NCBI GenBank assembly: GCA_964596135.1 | Contig: CAZQTF010000078.1 | Span: forward strand, 1-15,529 | Length of the DNA stretch: 15,529 nt | DNA from: JADJNW01 sp964596135 | Lineage (GTDB): Bacteria > Bacteroidota > Bacteroidia > Chitinophagales > Saprospiraceae | Reading direction: 5' to 3' | In this document: positions 7,593 to 15,529 of the stretch, piece after piece | Numbering within the stretch: the stretch's first letter is position 1 | Layout of the letters: each line of letters opens with the position of its first letter | Notes under the pieces: model-generated | Told to the model about the DNA's origin: nothing | The model's database searches: none | Seen by the model: only the letters and a program-made list of their open reading frames with translations | Position numbers and translations under genes: made by a program

Positions 7593-7694
7593 GCATTGCG
7601 CTTTATCATCCTTGCATTTTGTCGTTTTCCTGTCTAAATCTATCCTCCGCGAATAAAATTGTTCCAAAGGAATGCCTTCGGCTCAAAATTTGAT

Positions 7695-7702
7695 TATTTT
7701 TG
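7695..7702 (+). promoter_or_regulatory. Putative -7 element for the T9SS cargo gene
   Basis: TATTTTTG matches TAnnTTTG exactly. It lies 47 bases before the ATG at 7750 and would give a leader of roughly 40 bases. No -33 TTTG is found at the usual spacing. It lies downstream of the in-frame ATG at 7672, which argues against that longer start. Confidence 0.4.
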
Positions 7703-7749
7703 GTCAATTCTCTGTAAATTCCACATTATTCCAAACGAAAAGACAAAGA

Positions 7750-10700
7750 ATGAGATCACTTTTTACGTTGTTGTTTGGGTTGATTATCGGAACACTATCG
7801 TTTGCCCAGCCTGCCAATGACGATTGCAACGGACGGATTGACTTGGGCGTTTTGCCTGCCTGTACCGGTGCTGTTTTTACCAACGCAGAGGCGACTGCTT
7901 CCAATATCGGTACCAGAAACAGCCCCACGTGCTTCAACGGAAGCACTACCCAGCGCGACGTCTGGTTTTCGTTTACGACCTCCAGTTCGATTACGGATAT
8001 CACCATTTCGGTGAGAGGCGAATCGGGTGGCGCCAGCGGTCGTGCTCTCGCCAATCCTCAAATAGCTGTGTATCGCGGCGATTGCAGTCTCAACGGCTTA
8101 TCAGAAATTGGCTGTATTTCTGCGCCCAATGGTTCTGACCAGGTCCGGTTGGATGTCTTTGGACTCTCTCCGGGTACCACCTATTTCTTGCGGGTCAACG
8201 ACTACTCGGCAACGGCAGCGCCTAATTCGGGTGACTTCTCGGTATGTATCCAACAATACGTGGCGGCGATCAACATGGGGGAAGCTTCCGGCTCCAACGC
8301 CTGTTTTGGAACGCTGTACGACTCCGGCGGACCCGATGGCGATTACGATGACTTCGAAGATTACACTTTTACGATTTGCCCTACTGAACCGCATTCCTGT
8401 ATTGAAATTGATCTCTTGAATTTTGATATAGAACCGGTATTGCTCAATATCTTCGGCGATGTCTTACGATTTTATGCCGGTGACAATACTTCCGCACCTT
8501 TGATTGCGGAAGTATATGGGCAAGACATAGGAACGCCTTTTAAAATCCAGGCAAAAAGTCCATGTATCACTGTGGAATTTCAGTCGGATTTTCTGGTTGC
8601 CTTTCCAGGATTTGAACTCACGTGGCAGTGCTCTTCGGAGCCTTGTGAAAATCGCAGCCTCGATAATCCTGTGGAGATTACCGCTTTACCTTTTGCACAA
8701 TCAGGGCTTTCCACCTGCGAATCCGCCGCTACTTTTGCAGAAACCCCTTGCGTAAACGATGTTTTTTTGAATGGACCGGAGTACGTTTTTACCTATAATT
8801 CCTTGGGTGGCACCTGTATCAGCGTAGAGGTAGCCAATGCGATCGAAGGCACAGGAGTGCTCATCCTGAGTGGTCCTCCATCTGATTCTGCTACAACTTG
8901 TATTGCTCGTGGAACAGACGGTACGATCGCGTCCGCCAATCTGAGAAACGCAGGTACGTACTATATTGTCGTTGCCAATGCGGGTGGTTGTACGCCTTTT
9001 GATCTCAAGATTGAAGAAACAACCTGCTCTCTGTCGCCGGCTTTGGTGGATGCGCTTTGCAACCCACTCAACGGCTGCGTCCGCCTGGATGGCTTACCAA
9101 CGATTTTTGATTTTGAAGATGGTTTCCAGGATATTGAAATTCAAAGGGATGTGAATAACGGTTGTTGGCTGGGTTTTGGGGTAGAACCTAATTTTTATTG
9201 GTTCACCATTCAATCTCAGGCAGATGGTCCTTTTGGTTTTATCCTTGACAGCGCCGACCCACAAATTCCTTCTGATCTGGACTTTAATGTCTGGGGGCCT
9301 TTTACACAGGAAGAGGTATGTGGCAATAAAGACGAAGTTATTGCTTTTATTCGAAATAATCAGCCCATCCGCAGTTCTTGGTCGCCTACGCCAGGGGCTA
9401 CTGGATTGGCGGATCGTCATCCGATTTTTGGGACACCTGTAACCGATAATTATGATTGCGGGGACGAACCCGGCGCCGATGGCGACGATTTTGTACGCAC
9501 GATTCCAACCCGCAGAGGTGAGGTGTATGTCGTATTGATTAATGACTGGGGGAATCTGATTGGAGAAGAAGGTGTCGCAATCAACTGGTCTCCTTCCAAT
9601 CCTGCTGTGCTGGAACAAATTCCTGCGGTTGTTGAAGCTGGAGATACTTCCATTTGCGCCGGTGAGTCTGTTCAGATTTCCATCAGCAGCGCGGTCAATG
9701 CAATCACCTGGCTCAATGATACTAATACCTTGTCTTGCGACAATTGCCCCAATCCAGTCGCAATGCCTTTAAAAACAACGGTTTATCGGGCTTTGGTGGA
9801 TGCTGTGTGCTACAATGATACCCTGGACGTAACCGTAGAAGTGTACGACGTGGATGCCGGACCAGATGTAACGGTTTGTCGTGGCGAACAATTCGAAATT
9901 ATCGCCGGAAGCAGCTTTGCAGATGCAACCTGGCAGTGGAATGTGCCTGATGGTATTAATTTCAGTTGCACTAATTGCCCAAATCCTACTGTAATTGCCC
10001 CTAATCCAGGTGTTTATACTGTTACCGTTGCGCTGAATGCGCCGATTTGCACACTGCGCGATACGGTGGTCATTACGGTGAGATCCGAACAAGCTCCGCA
10101 GTACGTTATCAGCAACGATCTGGAAATTTGCCGGGGAGAATCCGTCAATCTCGGCGGCGCTGCCAATACAAATACTACTTACAACTGGTCATCCAATCCG
10201 GTTGGCTTTACATCCAGTGATGCCAATCCTCGTGTGACTCCGCAACAGACAACAACGTACCTGCTGAATGTCAGTACGCCTGCATGCCCGATTACAAAAC
10301 TGGATAGCGTAACCATTACGGTGTATGTTCCTCCGGTGCTAAATGTGGCTGCAGATACCTCTGTTTGTCAGGAGCAGCCGGTGCTACTGGGCATCGGACA
10401 GCCCGAAGCCGATGTCGTCTATGAGTGGCGAGGTCCCCAATTGATTGATAATCCATCGGATTACAATACACTGGCTTTCCCTGCTTCATTGGGCAATTAT
10501 ACGCTGATCGCAACGCGCGGTACCTGCGAGGTGCGCGATACGGTGCAGGTGAATATTACGCCAATTGACATTGATATTCTTACTAATGGTCAAGACCTTG
10601 ATACGATTCGCTTGTGTCGCGGCGATGAGTTGAATCTGACGGCGTTTTTCGTACCAAATAATGCCCAGGTTGTTTGGTCGCCCGATAATGGTACGCTCAG

Positions 10701-12336
10701 CGATACTATTGGCATGAGCGTTATTGCAAAACCACAAACCAAGACCACTTACGTGGCTACGGTTACTGTTGACGCGTGCATACGCGTGGATTCCATCGTG
10801 GTGCTGGTAGATTCGCTGCCGGCGAATCTGGCGATCATGCCCGGCGATACCTCGATTTGTGAGGGGAGTCTTGTAATATTAAAATCGCCCACTTTTGAGC
10901 CGAAAGATTTTATGGATATCAAGTTTTTATGGCAACCAGGTAACGGGCAACAAACACCTGATTCTCTGTATAATATGGTAATTCAGGGCGATACGACAAC
11001 GCGCTATTTCCGCACTACTACCAATGGCGTCTGTGTGGACACGGCGTACGCTGACATAATGGTGAAGCCTATTCCTCAATTGGAAATCATCCCTTCCGAT
11101 ACAACTGTTTGTCCGGGTGAGCAATTGAAATATCAGGTCATCCGTCCCGATGGTGTGACCAAGCCAATGTGGATGCCTCCTAATGGTCTGAGTTGTACCG
11201 AATGTTTTGATCCGATCGCTACCGGGTTTAATACCATCCAATATCAGTTTTCAGCAGAATTGGATGGCTGTCCGGGGTCGGCATCTGCCACTTTAAATGT
11301 ATTCCCTACGCCATTAGTCAATTTGAACGCCAGAACGCAGATTTGTCGCGGCGAAACCATACAACTCAACGCTGCCTTTACACCAGGGGCAACTTATACC
11401 TGGACTTCTTCTACGGATCCGAATTTTAGGAGCAATGATCCTTTGCTTGAGGTTGCACCTACCGAAAATACCACCTACAATCTGGTCGCTGAAATTGGCG
11501 GCTGCGATCCGGTTGAAGCTTCCATTACGATTACCGTGGTTCAACCAGCGGATGTGAATGTTTCTGCCAATCAAACGATCTGTCAGGGCGAATCGGTTAC
11601 GCTTACCGCGAATGGCACGGCACCGGATGGCGTGAACGAAACCTATCTCTGGCGTTGGAATGGTCAAACCTCTAACCAATCAACCATCACCGTGAATAAC
11701 CTGACCGACGACACTCAATTCGAACTGATCTATATTTATGGCGAAAACTGTGGCGTGGTAAGAAAAACGGTGAATGTGGCGGTGGAAGAAAGCGTGATAA
11801 TTGATGAAATTGTAGTGGAACCTGAAGCTTATCTGGTTGAAGGTGTACCGGCTGGCGACGCGGTTACACTCACGGTACTGACAACTCCGGCTAATCCTGT
11901 AGGCGCCTCATATGTCTGGACTGCCAACGGTCAGCCGATCGGTAGCAATAATCCTCAGGTGCAGGATGAACCTGTTGAAGATCCTACGCTTTATAAAGTG
12001 AGTATCACTTCACCAAATGGCTGTATTTCAATGGATTCTATTTCCCTGACAGTAATACCGCCACAGCATATCATTCCCAATGCCTTTACGCCCAACGGCG
12101 ATGGACGCAATGATTTTTTCAACGTGGTTGCAAAAGGTCAGATCGAAATCGTTGAATTCCGCGTGTACAACCGCTGGGGGCAGTTGGTGTACGACAACGA
12201 AGACCCCAACCGCGGCTGGGATGGTAAGCATAATGGTAATCCTGCTCCGGCTGATGTGTATGTGTATTATATCGTTATTCGCTATCCCGATGGGCAGGAA
12301 TTTACAGAACGGGGCGATGTAACTTTGATTCGATAA
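7750..12336 (+). CDS. Giant modular surface protein with type B T9SS sorting domain
   Basis: A 1528-residue secreted protein. Residues 1-19 are a signal peptide ending SFA before Q20. Next come a PPC-like beta-sandwich (about 21-168, DVWFSFTT core); a CUB-like domain (about 184-294: C-x-G, DSGG, ICP, LRFYAGD, FQSD and GFELTWQC in CUB order); another PPC-like domain (about 298-425); and a cysteine-containing beta domain (about 426-615). Ten Ig-like/PKD-like repeats (631-1436) follow. The C-terminus (1440-1528) has NAFTPNGDGRNDFF, VYNRWGQLVY and GWDG, the gliding-motility-associated/CHU_C domain. That domain directs export through the type IX secretion system and cell-surface attachment or release. 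No catalytic domain is evident; an adhesin or structural role is inferred. The frame opens at an ATG at 7672, but 7750 gives a clean signal peptide and lies downstream of a -7 element. The gene is monocistronic, and its 3' end meets the methyltransferase gene at a shared hairpin. Confidence 0.92.
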   Translation: MRSLFTLLFGLIIGTLSFAQPANDDCNGRIDLGVLPACTGAVFTNAEATASNIGTRNSPTCFNGSTTQRDVWFSFTTSSSITDITISVRGESGGASGRALANPQIAVYRGDCSLNGLSEIGCISAPNGSDQVRLDVFGLSPGTTYFLRVNDYSATAAPNSGDFSVCIQQYVAAINMGEASGSNACFGTLYDSGGPDGDYDDFEDYTFTICPTEPHSCIEIDLLNFDIEPVLLNIFGDVLRFYAGDNTSAPLIAEVYGQDIGTPFKIQAKSPCITVEFQSDFLVAFPGFELTWQCSSEPCENRSLDNPVEITALPFAQSGLSTCESAATFAETPCVNDVFLNGPEYVFTYNSLGGTCISVEVANAIEGTGVLILSGPPSDSATTCIARGTDGTIASANLRNAGTYYIVVANAGGCTPFDLKIEETTCSLSPALVDALCNPLNGCVRLDGLPTIFDFEDGFQDIEIQRDVNNGCWLGFGVEPNFYWFTIQSQADGPFGFILDSADPQIPSDLDFNVWGPFTQEEVCGNKDEVIAFIRNNQPIRSSWSPTPGATGLADRHPIFGTPVTDNYDCGDEPGADGDDFVRTIPTRRGEVYVVLINDWGNLIGEEGVAINWSPSNPAVLEQIPAVVEAGDTSICAGESVQISISSAVNAITWLNDTNTLSCDNCPNPVAMPLKTTVYRALVDAVCYNDTLDVTVEVYDVDAGPDVTVCRGEQFEIIAGSSFADATWQWNVPDGINFSCTNCPNPTVIAPNPGVYTVTVALNAPICTLRDTVVITVRSEQAPQYVISNDLEICRGESVNLGGAANTNTTYNWSSNPVGFTSSDANPRVTPQQTTTYLLNVSTPACPITKLDSVTITVYVPPVLNVAADTSVCQEQPVLLGIGQPEADVVYEWRGPQLIDNPSDYNTLAFPASLGNYTLIATRGTCEVRDTVQVNITPIDIDILTNGQDLDTIRLCRGDELNLTAFFVPNNAQVVWSPDNGTLSDTIGMSVIAKPQTKTTYVATVTVDACIRVDSIVVLVDSLPANLAIMPGDTSICEGSLVILKSPTFEPKDFMDIKFLWQPGNGQQTPDSLYNMVIQGDTTTRYFRTTTNGVCVDTAYADIMVKPIPQLEIIPSDTTVCPGEQLKYQVIRPDGVTKPMWMPPNGLSCTECFDPIATGFNTIQYQFSAELDGCPGSASATLNVFPTPLVNLNARTQICRGETIQLNAAFTPGATYTWTSSTDPNFRSNDPLLEVAPTENTTYNLVAEIGGCDPVEASITITVVQPADVNVSANQTICQGESVTLTANGTAPDGVNETYLWRWNGQTSNQSTITVNNLTDDTQFELIYIYGENCGVVRKTVNVAVEESVIIDEIVVEPEAYLVEGVPAGDAVTLTVLTTPANPVGASYVWTANGQPIGSNNPQVQDEPVEDPTLYKVSITSPNGCISMDSISLTVIPPQHIIPNAFTPNGDGRNDFFNVVAKGQIEIVEFRVYNRWGQLVYDNEDPNRGWDGKHNGNPAPADVYVYYIVIRYPDGQEFTERGDVTLIR
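9640..12057 (+). repeat. Ten tandem Ig-like/PKD-like repeats within the T9SS cargo
   Basis: Nine units open with a C-x-G-E-type signature (for example DTSICAGESV, DVTVCRGEQF, NQTICQGESV; unit 4 reads SVCQEQPV), followed by a W-containing strand and a (T)TY/(V)Y-x-(V/L) strand. First cysteines are at residues 636, 710, 794, 873, 956, 1037, 1121, 1199 and 1278, a period of 74-84 residues. Each unit has a second cysteine near its end (687, 767, 846, 926, 1010, 1095, 1174, 1252, 1334), placed to form a disulfide. The tenth unit (about 1348-1436) lacks the opening cysteine and keeps C1425. The units are diverged in sequence, so this is an old duplication and not a slippage-prone DNA repeat. Confidence 0.85.
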
Positions 12337-12344
12337 AACTAAAT

Positions 12345-12377
12345 ACTTGTGCCACTCTTTCAAAGTGTGGCACAAGT
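12345..12377. terminator. Bidirectional terminator between convergent genes
   Basis: A perfect 11-bp inverted repeat, ACTTGTGCCAC (12345-12355) with GTGGCACAAGT (12367-12377), is centred on 12361. Its 11-base interior can add a few further pairs (CTTT/AAAG around the centre). It starts 8 bases after the plus-strand stop and lies 1 base beyond the minus-strand methyltransferase stop. T-rich DNA follows on both sides: GTTATTT on plus, and TATTTAGTTTTATC on minus. Confidence 0.78.
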
Positions 12378-12378
12378 G

Positions 12379-13188
12379 TTATTTACCTGGATTTACGGCT
12401 TTCAGCGAATAAACCAGCGGCAACTTGCCTTCCATGCCCTTGATGTGCCATTTACCGGGTTCAAATTCCACGCCTTCCGGATAAATGTTATACGGCGACC
12501 AATCGTACTCCGCAAAACGCTCAATGCGCAGACCCTGACTCAATAGGGCTTCAAAAACATCACTCAGAGCATGATTCCATGTAATGGATTGCTTTTGAAT
12601 CGGCGCGTTGCGATCGGCATAGGTACCTTCTAATTCTTCAATAATCGTTTCTTTATTGAAATAACTGTACTGAATGTATTGATAATCATTATCAAACATC
12701 CAGGGCATCGGATGAAACTCTGCGAAATGAAATTCCCCGCCTGGCTTTAGGTAACGTGCCACGATCTCACCCCAGGGCTTCAGGTCGGGCAGCCAACCAA
12801 TTGTGCCATAAGATGTAAAAACAATATCATATTGCTCGTCTATATGTTGCGGCAGATCATAAAGATTGCAACAGATAAACCGTGCGTCCAAATTCGATTC
12901 CGTTGCCAATCGCCTGGCAAAATCTATCGCTTTATCCGAGAGGTCAATGCCGGTGACATGAGCGCCCAGGCGTGCCCATGAGAGTGTATCCATGCCGAAG
13001 TGACATTGCAGGTGCAACAGCGTTTTGTCGCGTACATCGCCAACTTGTTCCAGTTCGATTGGTGTCAGTACATTTTTTCCCCGCTTGAATTCCGACAAAT
13101 TGTAAAAATCGGATTGGACGTGAATTTCCGTTTTAGCATTCCACAAGGCTCGGTTAATATCAAGGTAGTTGATTTCGGGTGATGACAT
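12379..13188 (-). CDS. Class I SAM-dependent methyltransferase, substrate unknown
   Basis: A 269-residue cytoplasmic Rossmann-fold methyltransferase. Motif I is the variant LLHLQCHFGMDTLSWARLGA (57-76), in which CHFG replaces the usual GxGxG turn. The acidic residue ending strand 2 is D82 in TGIDLS. CCNLYDLP (106-113) is the adenine-side motif, YDIVFTSYGTIGWLPDL (120-136) is motif IV, and LKPGGEFHFAEFHP (147-160) follows. The C-terminal part (about 160-269), rich in W, Y and F, probably binds the substrate. I recognise the LQCHFGxDTL subfamily as a conserved, poorly characterised bacterial group, possibly acting on small molecules. The start at 13188 (MSSPEINYLDIN) leaves no upstream extension. 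It stands alone between terminators, with no partner genes that point to a substrate. Confidence 0.86.
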   Translation of the reverse strand: MSSPEINYLDINRALWNAKTEIHVQSDFYNLSEFKRGKNVLTPIELEQVGDVRDKTLLHLQCHFGMDTLSWARLGAHVTGIDLSDKAIDFARRLATESNLDARFICCNLYDLPQHIDEQYDIVFTSYGTIGWLPDLKPWGEIVARYLKPGGEFHFAEFHPMPWMFDNDYQYIQYSYFNKETIIEELEGTYADRNAPIQKQSITWNHALSDVFEALLSQGLRIERFAEYDWSPYNIYPEGVEFEPGKWHIKGMEGKLPLVYSLKAVNPGK

Positions 13189-13235
13189 GATATTCTATTT
13201 TTTAATCAACCAACCGCACTTTAGAAAAAATCGTT

Positions 13236-13283
13236 AAAAAAAAAACAGACTTCTGAGTTTTATTTCCCAAAAGCCTGTTTTTT
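13236..13283 (-). terminator. Rho-independent terminator of the oligopeptidase gene
   Basis: On the minus strand the stem ACAGGCTT (13278-13271) pairs with AAGTCTGT (13252-13245) with one G-U wobble. It is flanked by A/T runs that extend it and ends in about ten consecutive T residues (complement of 13236-13245). It lies 12 bases after the peptidase stop codon. The stem is less stable when read on the plus strand (an A-C mismatch), which fixes the direction. Confidence 0.82.
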
Positions 13284-13295
13284 GCTACAGCGGAT

Positions 13296-15485
13296 TTAAT
13301 TTTTAAACTCCTCATTTTTACCCGCCAAATCCAGCAGGAAAGCGTATTCCATGGCAATTTCTTTCAGCGCGCGGAAACGCCCCGATGCCCCGCCATGTCC
13401 CGCTTCCATGTTGGTGTGCAGCAGTAGCGGATTTTTATCGGTTTTTAAGGCGCGCATTTTGGCAACCCATTTGGCAGGTTCCCAGTATTGCACCTGCGAG
13501 TCGTGTAAACCCGTTGTGACCATTATTGCCGGATAGTCTTTTGCCTCAACATTATCATAAGGTGAATAAGATTTCATGTAATCATAATATTCCTTGTTCT
13601 TGGGGTTGCCCCATTCATCAAATTCAAATGTCGTCAGTGGAATACTTTCATCCAACATGGTGGTTACTACATCCACGAAAGGTACAGCTGCGACTACGCC
13701 CTTAAACAGATCGGGACGCATATTGACCACCGCGCCCATCAGCAAGCCACCGGCGCTGCCGCCCATCGCGTAGAGATTGTTTTTGGCGGTATATTTATTT
13801 TGCACGAGCCATTCGGCACAATCAATGTAATCAGTGAAGGTATTTTTCTTTTTCAGCAGTTTGCCGTCTTCGTACCACTGGCGTCCCATTTCCTGTCCGC
13901 CGCGAATGTGCGCGATGGCATAAGCGAAGCCGCGATCCAGCAAACTGAGTCGTGAAGAACTGAAGCTTGGATCCATGCTGGCACCGTAAGAACCATAAGC
14001 ATACAGCAGCAATGGACTTTTGCCATCCTTCTTGAATCCTTTGCGATACACGATTGAGACAGGCACTTTCGCGCCGTCGCGAGCCGTCACGTACACACGT
14101 TCGGTCTGGTAATTTTTGGGATCAAAACCGCCCAATACTTCCTGCTGCTTGAGTTGCTTAAATTCTTTGTTTTTCATATTATAATCAAACGTCGTATTTG
14201 GCGTAGTCATAGATTGATAAGCCAGACGCAGCAATTCGGTGTCAAATTCCGGATTGATCGTGGTGTATGCCACATACGCCTCCTCCGGGAATTGAACGTA
14301 ATGCTCGGCGCTGCCGTCCCACGGGCGGATGCGTAATTGCGTGATGCCGTTTTTGCGCTCGGAAAGAACGAGGTAGTTTTTGAAAATATCCATACCTTCC
14401 AGCAGTACGTCATTGCGATGCGGAATGACTTCCTTCCAGTTTTCTTTGGTAGTTTTATTTTCTGGCGTTTCCATCAGGCGGAAGTTTTTGGCATTGAGAT
14501 TGGTGAGGATGTAAAACTTATCGCCAAAGTGGTCAATGCTGTATTCCAGGTTGCGTTCGCGCGGCTGAACGACGCGGAATTTACCGTCGGGCGTATTGGC
14601 ATCCAGCACCCAGTATTCGTTGGAAACCGTTTGGCTGGAGCCAATAACGATGTATTTCTTTGATTTCGTTTTGTACACAAATAAATTGAACTGTTCGTCT
14701 TTTTCATGAAAAACTTCCTGATCCTGCGAAGTTGGCGTACCGAGCTTGTGCTTCATTATTTTATAGCCGCGCAGTGTCTGCAAATCTTTTAGTACATAAA
14801 ATACGGTTTTATTGTCATTCGCCCAGGCAGCGCCATATCCTTCTACGCCGGGAATCTGATCGGGCAGCATTTCGCCGGTTTCCAGGTTTTTAAATTTTAT
14901 GGTGTAAATCCGCCGGCTTAGCGTGTCTTCATTATATGCCAAAATTTTATTATCCGGGCTGACCGACAACCCCGATGCGTTGTAATAATCAAAAGGTTTG
15001 GCTAAATCATTGACATTCAATAACAATTCCGCTTTAGCCTCAAGGTTACCTTTTTTGCGTTCATAGATTGGGTACTCACTGCCCTGTTCGAAGCGCGTGA
15101 TGTACCAGTAGCCATTGTCTTTATACGGTACGCTCTGGTCTTCTTCCTTAATGCGTCCCTTCATTTCCTGAAACAGCTTTTCCTGAAAGTCTTTGGTGTG
15201 TTCCAGCATTTTATCCTTGTATTCGTTCTCCGCTGTCAGATAGGCGATGACATCCGGGTTTTCGCGGTCGTTGAGCCAGTAGTAATTGTCAATCCGGGTA
15301 TCGCCGTGTATGCTCAGTTCCTTCGGAATTTTGTTGGCAACCGGCGCTGGCGTCTCCATCTTTGCGTACATAGCACTTTCTTTTGTCACGTCTTCGGTTT
15401 TATCTTGTTTACAAGCTGCAAAAAAAGCTAATGTTGCCAAGATTGGTAATGTTTTGCCGGGAAATTTCCATTTTCCTAAAGTCAT
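13296..15485 (-). CDS. ptrB: Oligopeptidase B-like S9A serine peptidase, predicted lipoprotein
   Basis: A 729-residue prolyl-oligopeptidase-family enzyme. A seven-bladed propeller region (about 120-450) gates the active site, and the alpha/beta hydrolase catalytic domain spans about 460-720. The triad is visible: S577 in GGSAGG, D662 in GLHDSQV and H697 in EAGHGG. The segment LDESIPLTTFEFDEWGNP (611-628) is the oligopeptidase B signature. Its acidic residues (E621, D623, where E. coli protease II has E-F-E) line the S1 pocket and predict cleavage after Lys or Arg of short peptides. The N-terminus has a hydrophobic stretch ending FFAAC (21-25), a lipobox-like sequence, so the mature enzyme is probably lipid-anchored at C25 in the envelope, unlike cytoplasmic E. 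coli protease II. The ATG at 15485 is needed to keep this signal. It is followed by its own terminator. The 44 bases to the window end contain no recognisable gene or promoter. Confidence 0.93.
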   Translation of the reverse strand: MTLGKWKFPGKTLPILATLAFFAACKQDKTEDVTKESAMYAKMETPAPVANKIPKELSIHGDTRIDNYYWLNDRENPDVIAYLTAENEYKDKMLEHTKDFQEKLFQEMKGRIKEEDQSVPYKDNGYWYITRFEQGSEYPIYERKKGNLEAKAELLLNVNDLAKPFDYYNASGLSVSPDNKILAYNEDTLSRRIYTIKFKNLETGEMLPDQIPGVEGYGAAWANDNKTVFYVLKDLQTLRGYKIMKHKLGTPTSQDQEVFHEKDEQFNLFVYKTKSKKYIVIGSSQTVSNEYWVLDANTPDGKFRVVQPRERNLEYSIDHFGDKFYILTNLNAKNFRLMETPENKTTKENWKEVIPHRNDVLLEGMDIFKNYLVLSERKNGITQLRIRPWDGSAEHYVQFPEEAYVAYTTINPEFDTELLRLAYQSMTTPNTTFDYNMKNKEFKQLKQQEVLGGFDPKNYQTERVYVTARDGAKVPVSIVYRKGFKKDGKSPLLLYAYGSYGASMDPSFSSSRLSLLDRGFAYAIAHIRGGQEMGRQWYEDGKLLKKKNTFTDYIDCAEWLVQNKYTAKNNLYAMGGSAGGLLMGAVVNMRPDLFKGVVAAVPFVDVVTTMLDESIPLTTFEFDEWGNPKNKEYYDYMKSYSPYDNVEAKDYPAIMVTTGLHDSQVQYWEPAKWVAKMRALKTDKNPLLLHTNMEAGHGGASGRFRALKEIAMEYAFLLDLAGKNEEFKN

Positions 15486-15529
15486 AATTTTTGCATTTTA
15501 GGTGATTAAATCATTTTTACAATTAAAAT

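Noticed and set aside
9094..9618. A 174-residue minus-strand frame inside the T9SS cargo gene
   Set aside because: Antisense shadow with no domain, and no promoter or start context.
9640..12057. A possible DNA tandem-repeat or phase-variation tract in the cargo gene
   Set aside because: The repeat exists only at protein level; the DNA units are too diverged for slippage or simple homologous recombination.
1..15529. CRISPR arrays, tRNA, rRNA, riboswitches, prophage or transposase genes
   Set aside because: No direct-repeat/spacer pattern, no cloverleaf or rRNA-like sequence and no mobile-element protein was seen; all gaps are under about 215 bases and explained by terminators and promoters.

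Overview
The window looks like ordinary chromosomal DNA from a member of the Bacteroidota, probably a Saprospiria-like or related gliding lineage. The clearest evidence is the giant secreted protein at 7750-12336, which ends in a type B type IX secretion (CHU_C / gliding-motility-associated) sorting domain. Supporting evidence is the lack of Shine-Dalgarno motifs before start codons and the presence of Bacteroidota-type -7 promoter elements (TAnnTTTG) before several genes. No phage, transposon, CRISPR, rRNA or tRNA genes are visible. Eight of the nine genes are full length, and the ninth (the peptidase at the right edge) also appears complete.

Layout from left to right: a secreted Asp-box/VPS10-sortilin-type beta-propeller protein (85-3198, +) converges on a minus-strand group. 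Reading along the minus strand, that group is folK (5844-5362), a deoxynucleoside kinase (5345-4698) and a type II NADH dehydrogenase (4589-3267). Divergent from folK is a two-gene plus-strand operon of a TetR-family regulator (5992-6603) and an alpha/beta hydrolase (6615-7535). A perfect 20-bp palindrome and a second imperfect dyad lie over the regulator's predicted promoter. Next is the 1528-residue modular surface protein (7750-12336, +), which converges on a SAM-dependent methyltransferase (13188-12379, -). Last is an oligopeptidase B-like S9 peptidase with a lipoprotein-type signal (15485-13296, -).

No gene-free stretch exceeds about 215 bases. The gaps hold hairpin terminators (3224-3268, 7560-7592, 12345-12377, 13236-13283), putative -7 elements and the operator. 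Functionally the window mixes housekeeping (folate synthesis, deoxynucleoside salvage, respiratory NADH oxidation) with exported proteins (propeller protein, T9SS cargo, lipoprotein peptidase) and one self-contained regulated operon (tetR-hydrolase). I see no convincing undescribed multi-gene system. The parts most worth a second look are the TetR operon with its operator and possible cysteine sensor, and the architecture of the giant T9SS cargo.
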